From positions 1 to 5,094 of the forward strand of contig CAJPPE010000149.1 of the NCBI GenBank assembly GCA_905372345.1: a stretch of 5,094 bases of DNA, in the 5' to 3' direction. Under the pieces are notes generated by a model, which had not been told where the DNA came from, searched no databases, and saw nothing but the letters and a program-made list of their open reading frames with translations. How positions within the stretch are numbered: the stretch's first letter is position 1; each line of letters opens with the position of its first letter. This DNA comes from an uncultured Treponema sp. GTDB taxonomy: Bacteria > Spirochaetota > Spirochaetia > Treponematales > Treponemataceae. Shown one piece after another: positions 1 to 5,094 of this stretch. The position numbers and the translations under genes are program-made.

Positions 1-9
1 GGTGAAACT

Positions 10-1662
10 ATGTTTTATAAAGAATATATAAACTATATTGAAAGCGATGATTGGGAAACCGTACATAATTCTTTTTCAGTCAAAGCTCCCGAGAATTTTA
101 ATTTTGCTTATGACATAATAGATAGAATGGCGAAGGAGTACCCCGAAAAGGAGGCTCTCGTCTGGTGCGATGAAACCGAAGAAAGGTTTTTTTCGTTCGG
201 AGAATTGGCAAAACAGATAAATAAGACGGCCAATTTTTTTAAGGCGATGGGGATAGGAAGAGGCGACACGGTTTTGCTTTTTTTGCGAAGAAGATATGAG
301 TTTTGGTTTGTTCTTCCTGCCCTGCACAAAATAGGAGCAATAGCCGTTCCCGCAACTGTCCAGCTCGCAGCCCATGACATCGAATACCGTATTCAATCAG
401 CCAATATAAAAATGATAATGGCAGTACAAGAAAAGAATTTGCAAGAAGAAATTCAAAAAGCTGCCGAATCCGCTTATAATAAGCCCCTCTTCGTCTGGGT
501 GCATGACGAAATGGACGGTTGGATTTCCTTTGATAAACTCGTAAAAAATATGAGTGAAGATTTTACACCTCCTCAAGGAGAAGCCTACCCTTGCGGAAAG
601 GACACTGCTCTTTTGTACTTTACCTCAGGCACTTCGGGCAACCCCAAAATGGTGGAGCATAATTTTTTATATCCGCTAGGGCACATTGCAACCGCAAAAT
701 TTTGGCAAAATGTCAAGGAAGGCGGAAGGCATTTAAGCGTTGCCGAAACAGGCTGGGCAAAGGCCATGTGGGGAAAGATTTACGGTCAATGGCTTTGCGG
801 CTGTGCCGTCTTTGTATACGACATGAAAATGTTTATCCCTAAAAACATGCTCGAAAAATTATCAAAATACAGGGTAACTTCCTTTTGTGCACCTCCTACC
901 GTTTACAGGTACTTAATCCGCGAAAAAATAGAAGATTACGATTTATCCTCATTGGAAGAATGTACAACGGCAGGTGAAGCCCTTAGCATGGACATCTTCA
1001 ATACCTTTAAAGAAAAGACCGGAATAGAACTGCGGGAAGGCTACGGGCAAACAGAGCTTACCCTCACAACAGGATCCTTCCCCGGAATGAAAATCAAACC
1101 CGGTTCAATGGGAAAGCCCGCCCCCGGCTATGAGATAGATATTATCCGCCCCGACGGATCTTCTTGCAAGGCAGGAGAATCGGGAGAAATCATCTTGCGT
1201 TTGGATAAAAAGGTTCCCTTCGGAATGTTCGGAGGCTATTATAAAAATGAAGAAAAAACGGCCGAGGTTTTTAAGGACGGAGTTTACCACACGGGAGACG
1301 CCGCCTATAGGGATGAAGACGGTTATTTTTGGTTTGAAAGCCGAACCGATGACCTTATAAAAAGCTCCGGTTTCCGTATAAGCCCCTTTGAGGTGGAGTC
1401 GGTTCTCCTCCAGCATCCGGCAGTCTTTGAATGTGCGGTAACAGGTGTACCCGACCCGAAAAGAGGGCAGGCGGTAAAGGCCTTTGTTGTTTTAAACAAA
1501 ACCTATCGAGAGAGCCAAGCCTTAGAAAAAGAGCTTATGTTCTTTGCAAAGAAAAATGCGGCTCTTTACAAGGCTCCGCGTTCTCTTGAATTTGTAGAAA
1601 CTTTGCCTAAAACTCACAACGGCAAGATAAGCCGGGCAGCAATCAGAAGCCGAAAGGCCTGA
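10..1662 (+). CDS. AMP-forming acyl-CoA synthetase, medium-chain (ACSM/MACS-like) type
   Basis: A 550-residue cytoplasmic member of the ANL adenylating superfamily. It is expected to activate a carboxylic acid with ATP to an acyl-adenylate and then transfer the acyl group to CoA. The core motifs are all visible: the phosphate-binding loop TSGTSGNPK (205-213), YGQTE (345-349), the TGD aspartate (430), the hinge region with R445 and D447, and the C-terminal GKISR with catalytic K539. The ACSM-like flavour comes from the N-terminal PENFNFAYDIID stretch and from ETGWAKAMWG (246-255), which matches the acyl-pocket region of mammalian ACSM and archaeal medium/branched-chain synthetases. Length is normal and nothing is missing. 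The ATG at 10 is preceded by GGTGA (1-5), a short-spaced ribosome site. The frame is open to the window edge, so an upstream start cannot be excluded, though the N-terminus lines up with the family. The substrate (medium-chain, branched or aryl acid) cannot be read from sequence. Acetyl-CoA synthetase is less likely. Confidence 0.93.
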   Translation: MFYKEYINYIESDDWETVHNSFSVKAPENFNFAYDIIDRMAKEYPEKEALVWCDETEERFFSFGELAKQINKTANFFKAMGIGRGDTVLLFLRRRYEFWFVLPALHKIGAIAVPATVQLAAHDIEYRIQSANIKMIMAVQEKNLQEEIQKAAESAYNKPLFVWVHDEMDGWISFDKLVKNMSEDFTPPQGEAYPCGKDTALLYFTSGTSGNPKMVEHNFLYPLGHIATAKFWQNVKEGGRHLSVAETGWAKAMWGKIYGQWLCGCAVFVYDMKMFIPKNMLEKLSKYRVTSFCAPPTVYRYLIREKIEDYDLSSLEECTTAGEALSMDIFNTFKEKTGIELREGYGQTELTLTTGSFPGMKIKPGSMGKPAPGYEIDIIRPDGSSCKAGESGEIILRLDKKVPFGMFGGYYKNEEKTAEVFKDGVYHTGDAAYRDEDGYFWFESRTDDLIKSSGFRISPFEVESVLLQHPAVFECAVTGVPDPKRGQAVKAFVVLNKTYRESQALEKELMFFAKKNAALYKAPRSLEFVETLPKTHNGKISRAAIRSRKA

Positions 1663-1690
1663 TAAAAAGGCTTACAGATAAAAACCGGCC

Positions 1691-1719
1691 TTGACAGAGA
1701 AGCCGTAAGCAAGTAGACT
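1691..1719 (+). promoter_or_regulatory. Candidate sigma70 promoter for fabF
   Basis: A perfect -35 hexamer TTGACA (1691-1696) is followed after 17 nt by TAGACT (1714-1719), which matches 4 of 6 positions of the -10 consensus. Transcription would start near 1726, giving a leader of about 100 nt that contains the two dyads described below. It lies in the gap between the acyl-CoA synthetase and fabF, which implies that fabF need not depend on read-through. No convincing terminator is seen after the synthetase, so read-through is also possible. Confidence 0.5.
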
Positions 1720-1738
1720 TTGTTCTATAAAAAAGCTG

Positions 1739-1760
1739 TTATGTAGACAGCCTGACATAA
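1739..1760. promoter_or_regulatory. Dyad in the fabF leader, possible operator
   Basis: Six-base arms TTATGT (1739-1744) and ACATAA (1755-1760) are perfect reverse complements around a 10-nt centre. The total length of 22 nt with AT-rich arms is typical of a dimeric repressor site. It lies just downstream of the predicted start of fabF transcription. No specific regulator can be named, and the arms are short enough that chance is possible. Confidence 0.25.
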
Positions 1761-1765
1761 AAAAC

Positions 1766-1782
1766 GTTCTTTAATAAAGAAC
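1766..1782. promoter_or_regulatory. Perfect 7-bp inverted repeat in the fabF leader
   Basis: GTTCTTT (1766-1772) and AAAGAAC (1776-1782) are perfect reverse complements separated by AAT. As DNA it is a 17-nt near-perfect palindrome of operator size. As RNA it could form a small hairpin about 35 nt upstream of the fabF ribosome site. It is not followed by a T-run, so it is not a terminator. A lipid-responsive regulator is a natural guess from the gene downstream, but the sequence is not recognisably a FapR or FabT box. Confidence 0.35.
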
Positions 1783-1817
1783 AATAAAGAGTACAAAAAT
1801 GCGGAAATTTACGCAAA

Positions 1818-1823
1818 AAGGAG
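1818..1823 (+). promoter_or_regulatory. Ribosome binding site that fixes the fabF start
   Basis: AAGGAG lies 5 nt before the ATG at 1829. An in-frame ATG at 1799 would add ten residues (MRKFTQKGVY) ahead of the conserved beta-strand start MRRVVITGLGAVTPIGN, and it has a much poorer upstream site. The AAGGAG motif and the family alignment both favour 1829. Confidence 0.85.
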
Positions 1824-1828
1824 TTTAT

Positions 1829-3064
1829 ATGAGAAGAGTTGTAATTACAGGCCTCGGTGCCGTAACCCCCATAGGAAACACCCTGAATGAAACATGGGAA
1901 GGAATCAAAGCAGGTAAATGCGGAATCGGAAACATTACCCAATTTGATTGTTCCGATTTTAAGATTCAGATAGCGGCAGAAGTAAAAAACTTTGACGCTT
2001 CACAATTTATGGATAAAAAAGATGCCCGTAAAATGGCTCGGTTCACTCAATTTGCCGTAGCCGCAGCTTCACAGGCAATGAAGGATGCAGGTCTTTCAAA
2101 AGAAAACATCGATGCAAGCCGCACAGGTATAATACTCGGAAACGGTATAGGCGGTTTTGAAATCTACCAAGAAGCCTTTAAAAAATACTTTCAAGTTGCT
2201 CCGGATCGTATTCCGCCGATGACCGTTCCTCTTCTTATTCCGAATGAGGCAGCCGGAAACATAAGTATGCAGTTCGGCATAAAGGGCCCGTCTTGGACAT
2301 TGGCTACGGCCTGTGCTTCCGGTACCGATGCCCTCGGAAATGCTTTAGACCTTGTCCGCTCAGGAAGGCTTGATGTATGCGTATCGGGCGGCACGGAATC
2401 TACAATTACGGGTTTCGGCATAAGCGGTTTTACGATTTTGCAAACCCTCGCCTCAGGCGATCCTGCCAAGGCTTGCTGTCCCTTCGATAAAAAGCGTTCA
2501 GGCTTTGTAATGGGCGAAGGCTCAGGTATTCTCATTCTTGAAGAATATGAACACGCAAAAAAGAGGGGCGCTAAAATATATGCGGAATTTGCAGGCTATG
2601 GAGCTTCCTCCGATGCCTATCACTTAACCAGTCCCGACCCCTCAGGGGACGGAGGAGCATTGGCCATCACCAACGCACTCGCCGATGCAGGCGTAAAACC
2701 TGAAGAAGTTCAATACTATAATGCTCACGGAACCTCGACACCGATTAACGACCCTGCAGAAACGGCCATGATTAAAAAAGCTTTCGGAGACCATGCGTAT
2801 AAAATGAAGGTTTCTTCAACCAAATCGATGATAGGCCACTGCTTAGGTGCTGCAGGAGCCCTTGAAGCTATCTTCTGTATAAAGGCAATGGAAGAAGGAT
2901 TTTATCCCCCGACCATCAACCTAACCGAACCCGACCTTGAAGCCGGCTGTGATTTGGACTATGTTCCGAACAAGGGTGTCAAAGGCGAAATAAACTGTGC
3001 CGCCTCAGGCTCTCTCGGCTTCGGAGGCCATAACGGTGTCGCCGTCTTCAAAAAGATAAAGTAA
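1829..3064 (+). CDS. fabF: Beta-ketoacyl-[acyl-carrier-protein] synthase II (KAS II, FabF)
   Basis: A 411-residue condensing enzyme of type II fatty-acid synthesis. It joins malonyl-ACP to a growing acyl-ACP with loss of CO2 in the cytoplasm. It opens with the family signature RRVVITGLGAVTPIGN. The catalytic triad is intact: C162 in ATACASGTDALG, H300 in YNAHGTSTPINDPAE, and H337 in STKSMIGHCLGAAG, which also carries the conserved K332. These align with C163, H303, K335 and H340 of the E. coli enzyme. The acyl-pocket gatekeeper phenylalanine is F398 in GFGGHNG near the C-terminus. Length matches the usual 410-415 residues. FabB is less likely because the N- and C-terminal signatures are FabF-like. 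Its own promoter upstream and a strong terminator downstream suggest a monocistronic unit. No acyl carrier protein gene, the common neighbour of fabF, is present within the window. Confidence 0.95.
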   Translation: MRRVVITGLGAVTPIGNTLNETWEGIKAGKCGIGNITQFDCSDFKIQIAAEVKNFDASQFMDKKDARKMARFTQFAVAAASQAMKDAGLSKENIDASRTGIILGNGIGGFEIYQEAFKKYFQVAPDRIPPMTVPLLIPNEAAGNISMQFGIKGPSWTLATACASGTDALGNALDLVRSGRLDVCVSGGTESTITGFGISGFTILQTLASGDPAKACCPFDKKRSGFVMGEGSGILILEEYEHAKKRGAKIYAEFAGYGASSDAYHLTSPDPSGDGGALAITNALADAGVKPEEVQYYNAHGTSTPINDPAETAMIKKAFGDHAYKMKVSSTKSMIGHCLGAAGALEAIFCIKAMEEGFYPPTINLTEPDLEAGCDLDYVPNKGVKGEINCAASGSLGFGGHNGVAVFKKIK

Positions 3065-3096
3065 TGGCTTTTTAAAAAACTGTAAACGGATGAGCT

Positions 3097-3143
3097 AAAA
3101 CCGTTCAGAATGTATGGACTTCCAACATTTTGAACGGTTTTTT
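3097..3143 (+). terminator. Rho-independent terminator of fabF
   Basis: A long hairpin starts 33 nt after the fabF stop. The left arm (3097-3117) reads AAAACCGTTCAGAATGT, a bulged A, then TGG. The loop is ACTT (3118-3121). The right arm (3122-3141) is CCAACATTTTGAACGGTTTT. All 20 base pairs form, with one G-U pair and the single bulged A3114. The stem runs into T3138-T3143. Read on the - strand, the G-U pair becomes an A-C mismatch, with TTTT following, so it could also weakly stop the convergent small gene. Confidence 0.92.
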
Positions 3144-3178
3144 GTTGGTTGAAAAAGACATGGCCTTGGAAATATTTT

Positions 3179-3406
3179 TTAATCATCAGTATCGTGTATA
3201 TTAGTTTTCATAATAGCTATTGTCTCTTCTAATGTGGATAATCTTATTTTATTGTCTTTTTCTAGTGCGTATTGCGGATAACCTACACAAGCCCCCTCTT
3301 GTGCTTTTAGCCATACTAAATATACTTTATAGCCTTTCCAATCGGGCTTGGCTCTATATTTGTCGAAATCTGTGTTATGAGTTTTAATAAAATCTTGAAT
3401 TGTCAT
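3179..3406 (-). CDS. Small hypothetical protein, 75 residues
   Basis: I do not recognise this family. The ATG at 3406-3404 is preceded by GGGAGAGG (complement of 3411-3418), which places GGAG 7 nt before the start. An in-frame ATG at 3466 would add 20 residues (beginning MIILNRTKLIF) but lacks a comparable site. The protein is soluble and charged, with no signal peptide or membrane segment. It begins with a helical MTIQDFIKTH stretch, then a compact aromatic region WKGYKVYLVW (23-32), a loop with GYPQYALEKDNKIRLST (42-58) and an acidic tail HDTDD. The alternating hydrophobic pattern and the Gly-Tyr-Pro turn read like a folded alpha/beta domain, so I believe it is expressed. It is convergent with fabF and divergent from the HIT gene. 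No function is proposed. Confidence 0.68.
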   Translation of the reverse strand: MTIQDFIKTHNTDFDKYRAKPDWKGYKVYLVWLKAQEGACVGYPQYALEKDNKIRLSTLEETIAIMKTNIHDTDD

Positions 3407-3455
3407 TTGACCTCTCCCATTATTTGTCCTCTTAAAGATTAGTTTAGTCCGATTC

Positions 3456-3461
3456 AGTATA
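3456..3461 (-). promoter_or_regulatory. Possible -10 element for the small - strand gene
   Basis: On the - strand this reads TATACT (5 of 6 to TATAAT), about 50 nt before the start codon. That would give a leader of roughly 40 nt. No good -35 hexamer is found at 16-18 nt, so the call is weak. On the + strand the overlapping bases 3458-3463 read TATAAT, which may be coincidence in AT-rich DNA. Confidence 0.25.
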
Positions 3462-3462
3462 A

Positions 3463-3600
3463 TCATTGTTCAGCTATCATTTTATCATTTATCTGCCATA
3501 CTGCATAGCCATGCTGAGTTAGATCTTTGCTATGGCTTTTACTCTGTAACTATGGGTACATTCTCTGGCTTGTAGACACAAATGCTTTTTTCTTACTTGA
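3463..3600 (-). pseudogene. Possible remnant of a protein-coding gene
   Basis: Between the divergent small gene and HIT gene, one - strand frame gives a protein-like stretch. It ends in HGYAVWQINDKMIAEQ followed by TGA (3465-3463). The same frame is interrupted by TAG at 3552-3550, and before that reads KKAFVSTSQRMYP. It has no recognisable start and closes again further upstream. The adjacent frame also gives a reading without stops for about 20 codons, so neither frame is proven. The TGA overlaps an ATG at 3466 in the frame of the small gene. This may be the decayed C-terminal end of a gene that once preceded it, or simply non-coding DNA. I cannot assign a family. Confidence 0.25.
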
Positions 3601-3625
3601 AAAAAATAAGGTATTGATGTAGGAT
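3597..3625 (+). promoter_or_regulatory. Candidate promoter for the HIT gene
   Basis: TTGAAA (3597-3602, 5 of 6) and TAGGAT (3620-3625, 4 of 6) are separated by 17 nt. Transcription would begin near 3632, about 45 nt before the ATG. The -35 sits in an AT-rich inverted repeat: TTTTTTC at 3586-3592 and GAAAAAA at 3599-3605. A perfect TATAAT at 3652-3657 is closer, but it has no -35 and would start transcription inside the ribosome site, so I prefer the upstream pair. Confidence 0.35.
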
Positions 3626-3677
3626 TAAGGATGAAGAAGTTTTGTTAAGAATATAATCTAAATAGGAGACAGCAAAA

Positions 3678-4103
3678 ATGGATAATTGTATATTTTGTAA
3701 AATTATTAAAGGCGAAATACCCGCAAGTAAGATTTATGAAGATGATGATTGCTTAGCATTTTTGGATATTCAGCCTGTAAACGCAGGCCATGTATTAATA
3801 ATTCCCAAAATACACGAACAATACATATATAAAATCGATGACAAGATAACATCTAAAATGTTTATGGTAACAAATAAAATTAACAAAGCAATACGTCAGT
3901 CTAAAATAAAATGTGAGGGTATTAACTATTTTTTAGCAGATGGAGAAGCTGCCTTTCAAGAAGTGAGCCATGCTCATATACACTGTTTCCCAAGATATAA
4001 AGATGACGGATTTAAACTACAGTTTTCTGGAAGGTACTATAATCACAAGCCGAATAGAGAAGAATTAGAAAGAGTAGCTAAGGAAATACGAGAAAATTTG
4101 TAA
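3678..4103 (+). CDS. HIT-family (histidine triad) nucleotide-binding protein
   Basis: A 141-residue cytoplasmic protein of the HIT superfamily. Members hydrolyse or transfer nucleoside phosphates, such as AMP-lysine, AMP-NH2 and Ap4A-type dinucleotides. The triad is H98-A-H100-I-H102-C-F in EVSHAHIHCFPRY; H100 would be the nucleophile by family analogy. The N-terminal CIFCKI (C4, C7) is the CxxC half of the structural zinc site found in many bacterial members. H46 or H98 may complete that site, by inference. D30-PVNAGHVLIIPK (33-44) is the typical core strand. TAGGAG (3663-3668) precedes the ATG by 9 nt. One oddity is that the usual A-G-Q before the triad is A-F-Q here (F93), with S97 where a phenylalanine is common. 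The downstream nuclease is co-directional after 66 nt. A general Hint/Ap4A-hydrolase label is safe; the true substrate is unknown. Confidence 0.92.
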   Translation: MDNCIFCKIIKGEIPASKIYEDDDCLAFLDIQPVNAGHVLIIPKIHEQYIYKIDDKITSKMFMVTNKINKAIRQSKIKCEGINYFLADGEAAFQEVSHAHIHCFPRYKDDGFKLQFSGRYYNHKPNREELERVAKEIRENL

Positions 4104-4127
4104 AGTAAAACAGTATACCTTTATAAT
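4098..4127 (+). promoter_or_regulatory. Candidate promoter for the nuclease gene
   Basis: A perfect -10 TATAAT (4122-4127) lies 18 nt after TTGTAA (4098-4103, 4 of 6), which overlaps the HIT stop codon. The start point near 4134 would leave about 35 nt before the nuclease ATG. A 10-bp perfect palindrome, TGCTATAGCA (4138-4147), sits immediately downstream, where a repressor could act. The nuclease may therefore be transcribed both from here and by read-through from the HIT gene, as no terminator separates the two. Confidence 0.45.
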
Positions 4128-4169
4128 TTTTTGTGTGTGCTATAGCAATACTTTAAACATGGAGAAAAA

Positions 4170-5006
4170 ATGGAAAAAATAAAATCATTGTTTGATTTAT
4201 ACAATCGTAAAGAAACCGGCTTATCAAGAACTTTGGCTTGCTTATTTTATTCTGACTATAGGGTAATTCGAGAAATTATAAAAGGCGAAAACTTTAAATT
4301 TAAAAAGGAAGATGTTAAGACACTAGAAGTTTATTATGAGCCCAGTTTTGGTTCTGCACGTTTTGATATCCTTTGTTTAAGCAAGAATTATGCAATAGTT
4401 ATAGAAACTAAAATAGGGCTAAGCACTGTTGGACAAGATCAAATGAATAGGTATTTAAAAATTCTTGAAAATTACAGTCAGCCGAAAAAGATTCTTATAT
4501 TGCTAACACAGTATAATAATCAAATTGAATTTTCAGCAAACACTAATGTAAAGATTCTGTATAAAGAATGGAAAGAAATATATGAAGTAATCAAAAAATA
4601 CAACATAACTATAAATATCGCAGATGAATTTGATAGTTATCTTACAGGGAGTCAAAATATGAAAATATCGGATATAGACATATGGGCGGTTGTCATCAAT
4701 AAAGATGCTGAGATCAAAAGAATAGAGGAAGACCTTGTTTATAGAAATGACAATTATCACCAGCCAATATTTATCGGGATTCGTGAATGGGATACAGATG
4801 CAAAAAAAGTATTGATAAAAAAATTATATCCCGTAAAAGAAATTATACCGCCTAAAACCCCTCGTTCTCGTATTTATAATTCTGATGATGATAAAGCATA
4901 CATCTATGTTTTGGATAATCCGCTAATATTGGAAAAACCAATATATAAAAAATTCAATCAAAATTCAGCTATAAGCGTAAGTTTTTCTGATCTAGAATTT
5001 GCATAA
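4170..5006 (+). CDS. PD-(D/E)XK nuclease family protein with unassigned C-terminal region
   Basis: A 278-residue protein whose N-terminal half carries the restriction-endonuclease-like metal site. D66 lies in ARFDI. E79-T-K81 lies in AIVIETKIG, 12 residues further on. The helix QMNRYL (Q91, Y95) fits the QxxxY motif of RecB-like members. E15-T-G-L-S-R20 near the N-terminus resembles the conserved first helix of the PDDEXK_4-type group. It should cleave DNA or RNA with a divalent metal; the target is unknown. Residues about 165-278 are not obviously nuclease. They contain DIDIWAVVINKD and a strand-rich end, YIYVLDNPLILEKPIYKK (244-261), for which I have no firm family. There is no membrane segment or signal peptide. 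TGGAG (4160-4164) lies 5 nt before the ATG. The gene is AT-rich and follows the HIT gene on the same strand. Such stand-alone nucleases are frequent in phage-defence and restriction loci, but this role is inference. Confidence 0.82.
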   Translation: MEKIKSLFDLYNRKETGLSRTLACLFYSDYRVIREIIKGENFKFKKEDVKTLEVYYEPSFGSARFDILCLSKNYAIVIETKIGLSTVGQDQMNRYLKILENYSQPKKILILLTQYNNQIEFSANTNVKILYKEWKEIYEVIKKYNITINIADEFDSYLTGSQNMKISDIDIWAVVINKDAEIKRIEEDLVYRNDNYHQPIFIGIREWDTDAKKVLIKKLYPVKEIIPPKTPRSRIYNSDDDKAYIYVLDNPLILEKPIYKKFNQNSAISVSFSDLEFA

Positions 5007-5019
5007 TATACACTTCCCG

Positions 5020-5034
5020 ATAATAATTTATTAT
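5020..5034. repeat. AT-only palindrome after the nuclease gene
   Basis: ATAATAA (5020-5026) and TTATTAT (5028-5034) are perfect reverse complements around one T, followed by a TTT run. The all-AT stem would be weak, so I do not call it a terminator, although it is the only structure between the nuclease stop and the window end that might slow transcription. Confidence 0.3.
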
Positions 5035-5046
5035 TTTACCGGTACC

Positions 5047-5075
5047 TTGTACTTCTTGCTCAAAAGATATACAAT
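5047..5075 (+). promoter_or_regulatory. Weak candidate promoter reading out of the window
   Basis: TACAAT (5070-5075, 5 of 6) follows TTGTAC (5047-5052, only 3 of 6) after 17 nt. It would serve a gene beyond the right edge. In DNA this AT-rich, such pairs occur often by chance. Confidence 0.2.
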
Positions 5076-5094
5076 AATGTTAATATAATAACAC

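Noticed and set aside
76..396. Overlapping open frames antisense to the acyl-CoA synthetase
   Set aside because: They are shadows of the adenylating enzyme, with no family resemblance; the + strand frame has every expected motif.
1670..1710. GCTTAC (1670-1675) and GTAAGC (1705-1710) as a terminator after the acyl-CoA synthetase
   Set aside because: The stem is only 6 bp, the loop is 29 nt and there is no T-run after it.
2191..2535. A 114-codon open frame antisense to fabF
   Set aside because: It lies wholly within a strongly conserved coding gene, lacks a ribosome site, and its translation is low-complexity Pro/Ser-rich shadow sequence.
3475..3490. Tandem 8-nt repeat TATCATTT x2
   Set aside because: There are only two short AT-rich copies with no spacer pattern; this is not a CRISPR or iteron array.
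3504..3536. AGCCATGC and GCTATGGCT as a hairpin or small RNA
   Set aside because: The stem has about 8 bp with a bulge and a loop of roughly 14 nt, with no T-run and no recognisable RNA family.
3407..3677. A transposase or insertion-sequence remnant in the divergent gap
   Set aside because: Several frames give short protein-like runs, but I see no paired terminal inverted repeats, target duplication or DDE motif.
4533..4760. A 75-codon open frame antisense to the nuclease
   Set aside because: The Ile/Tyr/Phe-rich translation is what AT-rich coding DNA gives when read backwards, and it has no ribosome site.

Overview
The window most resembles a chromosomal segment of an oral spirochaete of the Treponema denticola type. 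That is an inference from protein flavour, codon style and moderate-to-low GC; no rRNA or other taxonomic marker is present. It falls into two unlike halves.

The left half (1 to about 3145) carries two lipid-metabolism genes on the + strand with housekeeping character. The first is an AMP-forming acyl-CoA synthetase of the medium-chain (ACSM/MACS-like) type. The second is fabF, the beta-ketoacyl-ACP synthase II of fatty-acid elongation. They are separated by 166 nt that hold a good sigma70-type promoter and two dyad symmetries, so fabF is probably transcribed on its own and may be regulated. A strong rho-independent terminator closes fabF.

The right half (about 3150 to 5094) is visibly more AT-rich: 36 of 60 bases are G/C at 2281-2340, but only 16 of 60 at 4501-4560. 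It looks accessory. A 75-residue orphan protein lies on the - strand, convergent with fabF. Upstream of it on the same strand is a short protein-like stretch with an in-frame stop that may be a gene remnant. Diverging on the + strand are a HIT-family (histidine triad) nucleotide-binding protein and, 66 nt further on, a PD-(D/E)XK-family nuclease with an unassigned C-terminal region. The last 88 nt hold no gene.

The two left-hand genes plausibly act in one area: activation of exogenous or branched/medium acyl groups, and elongation of acyl-ACP. The right-hand genes have no obvious metabolic link to them. The most interesting possibility is that the HIT protein and nuclease form a small accessory (possibly defence-related) module inserted behind the fabF terminator. 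This is a hypothesis, not a demonstrated system.
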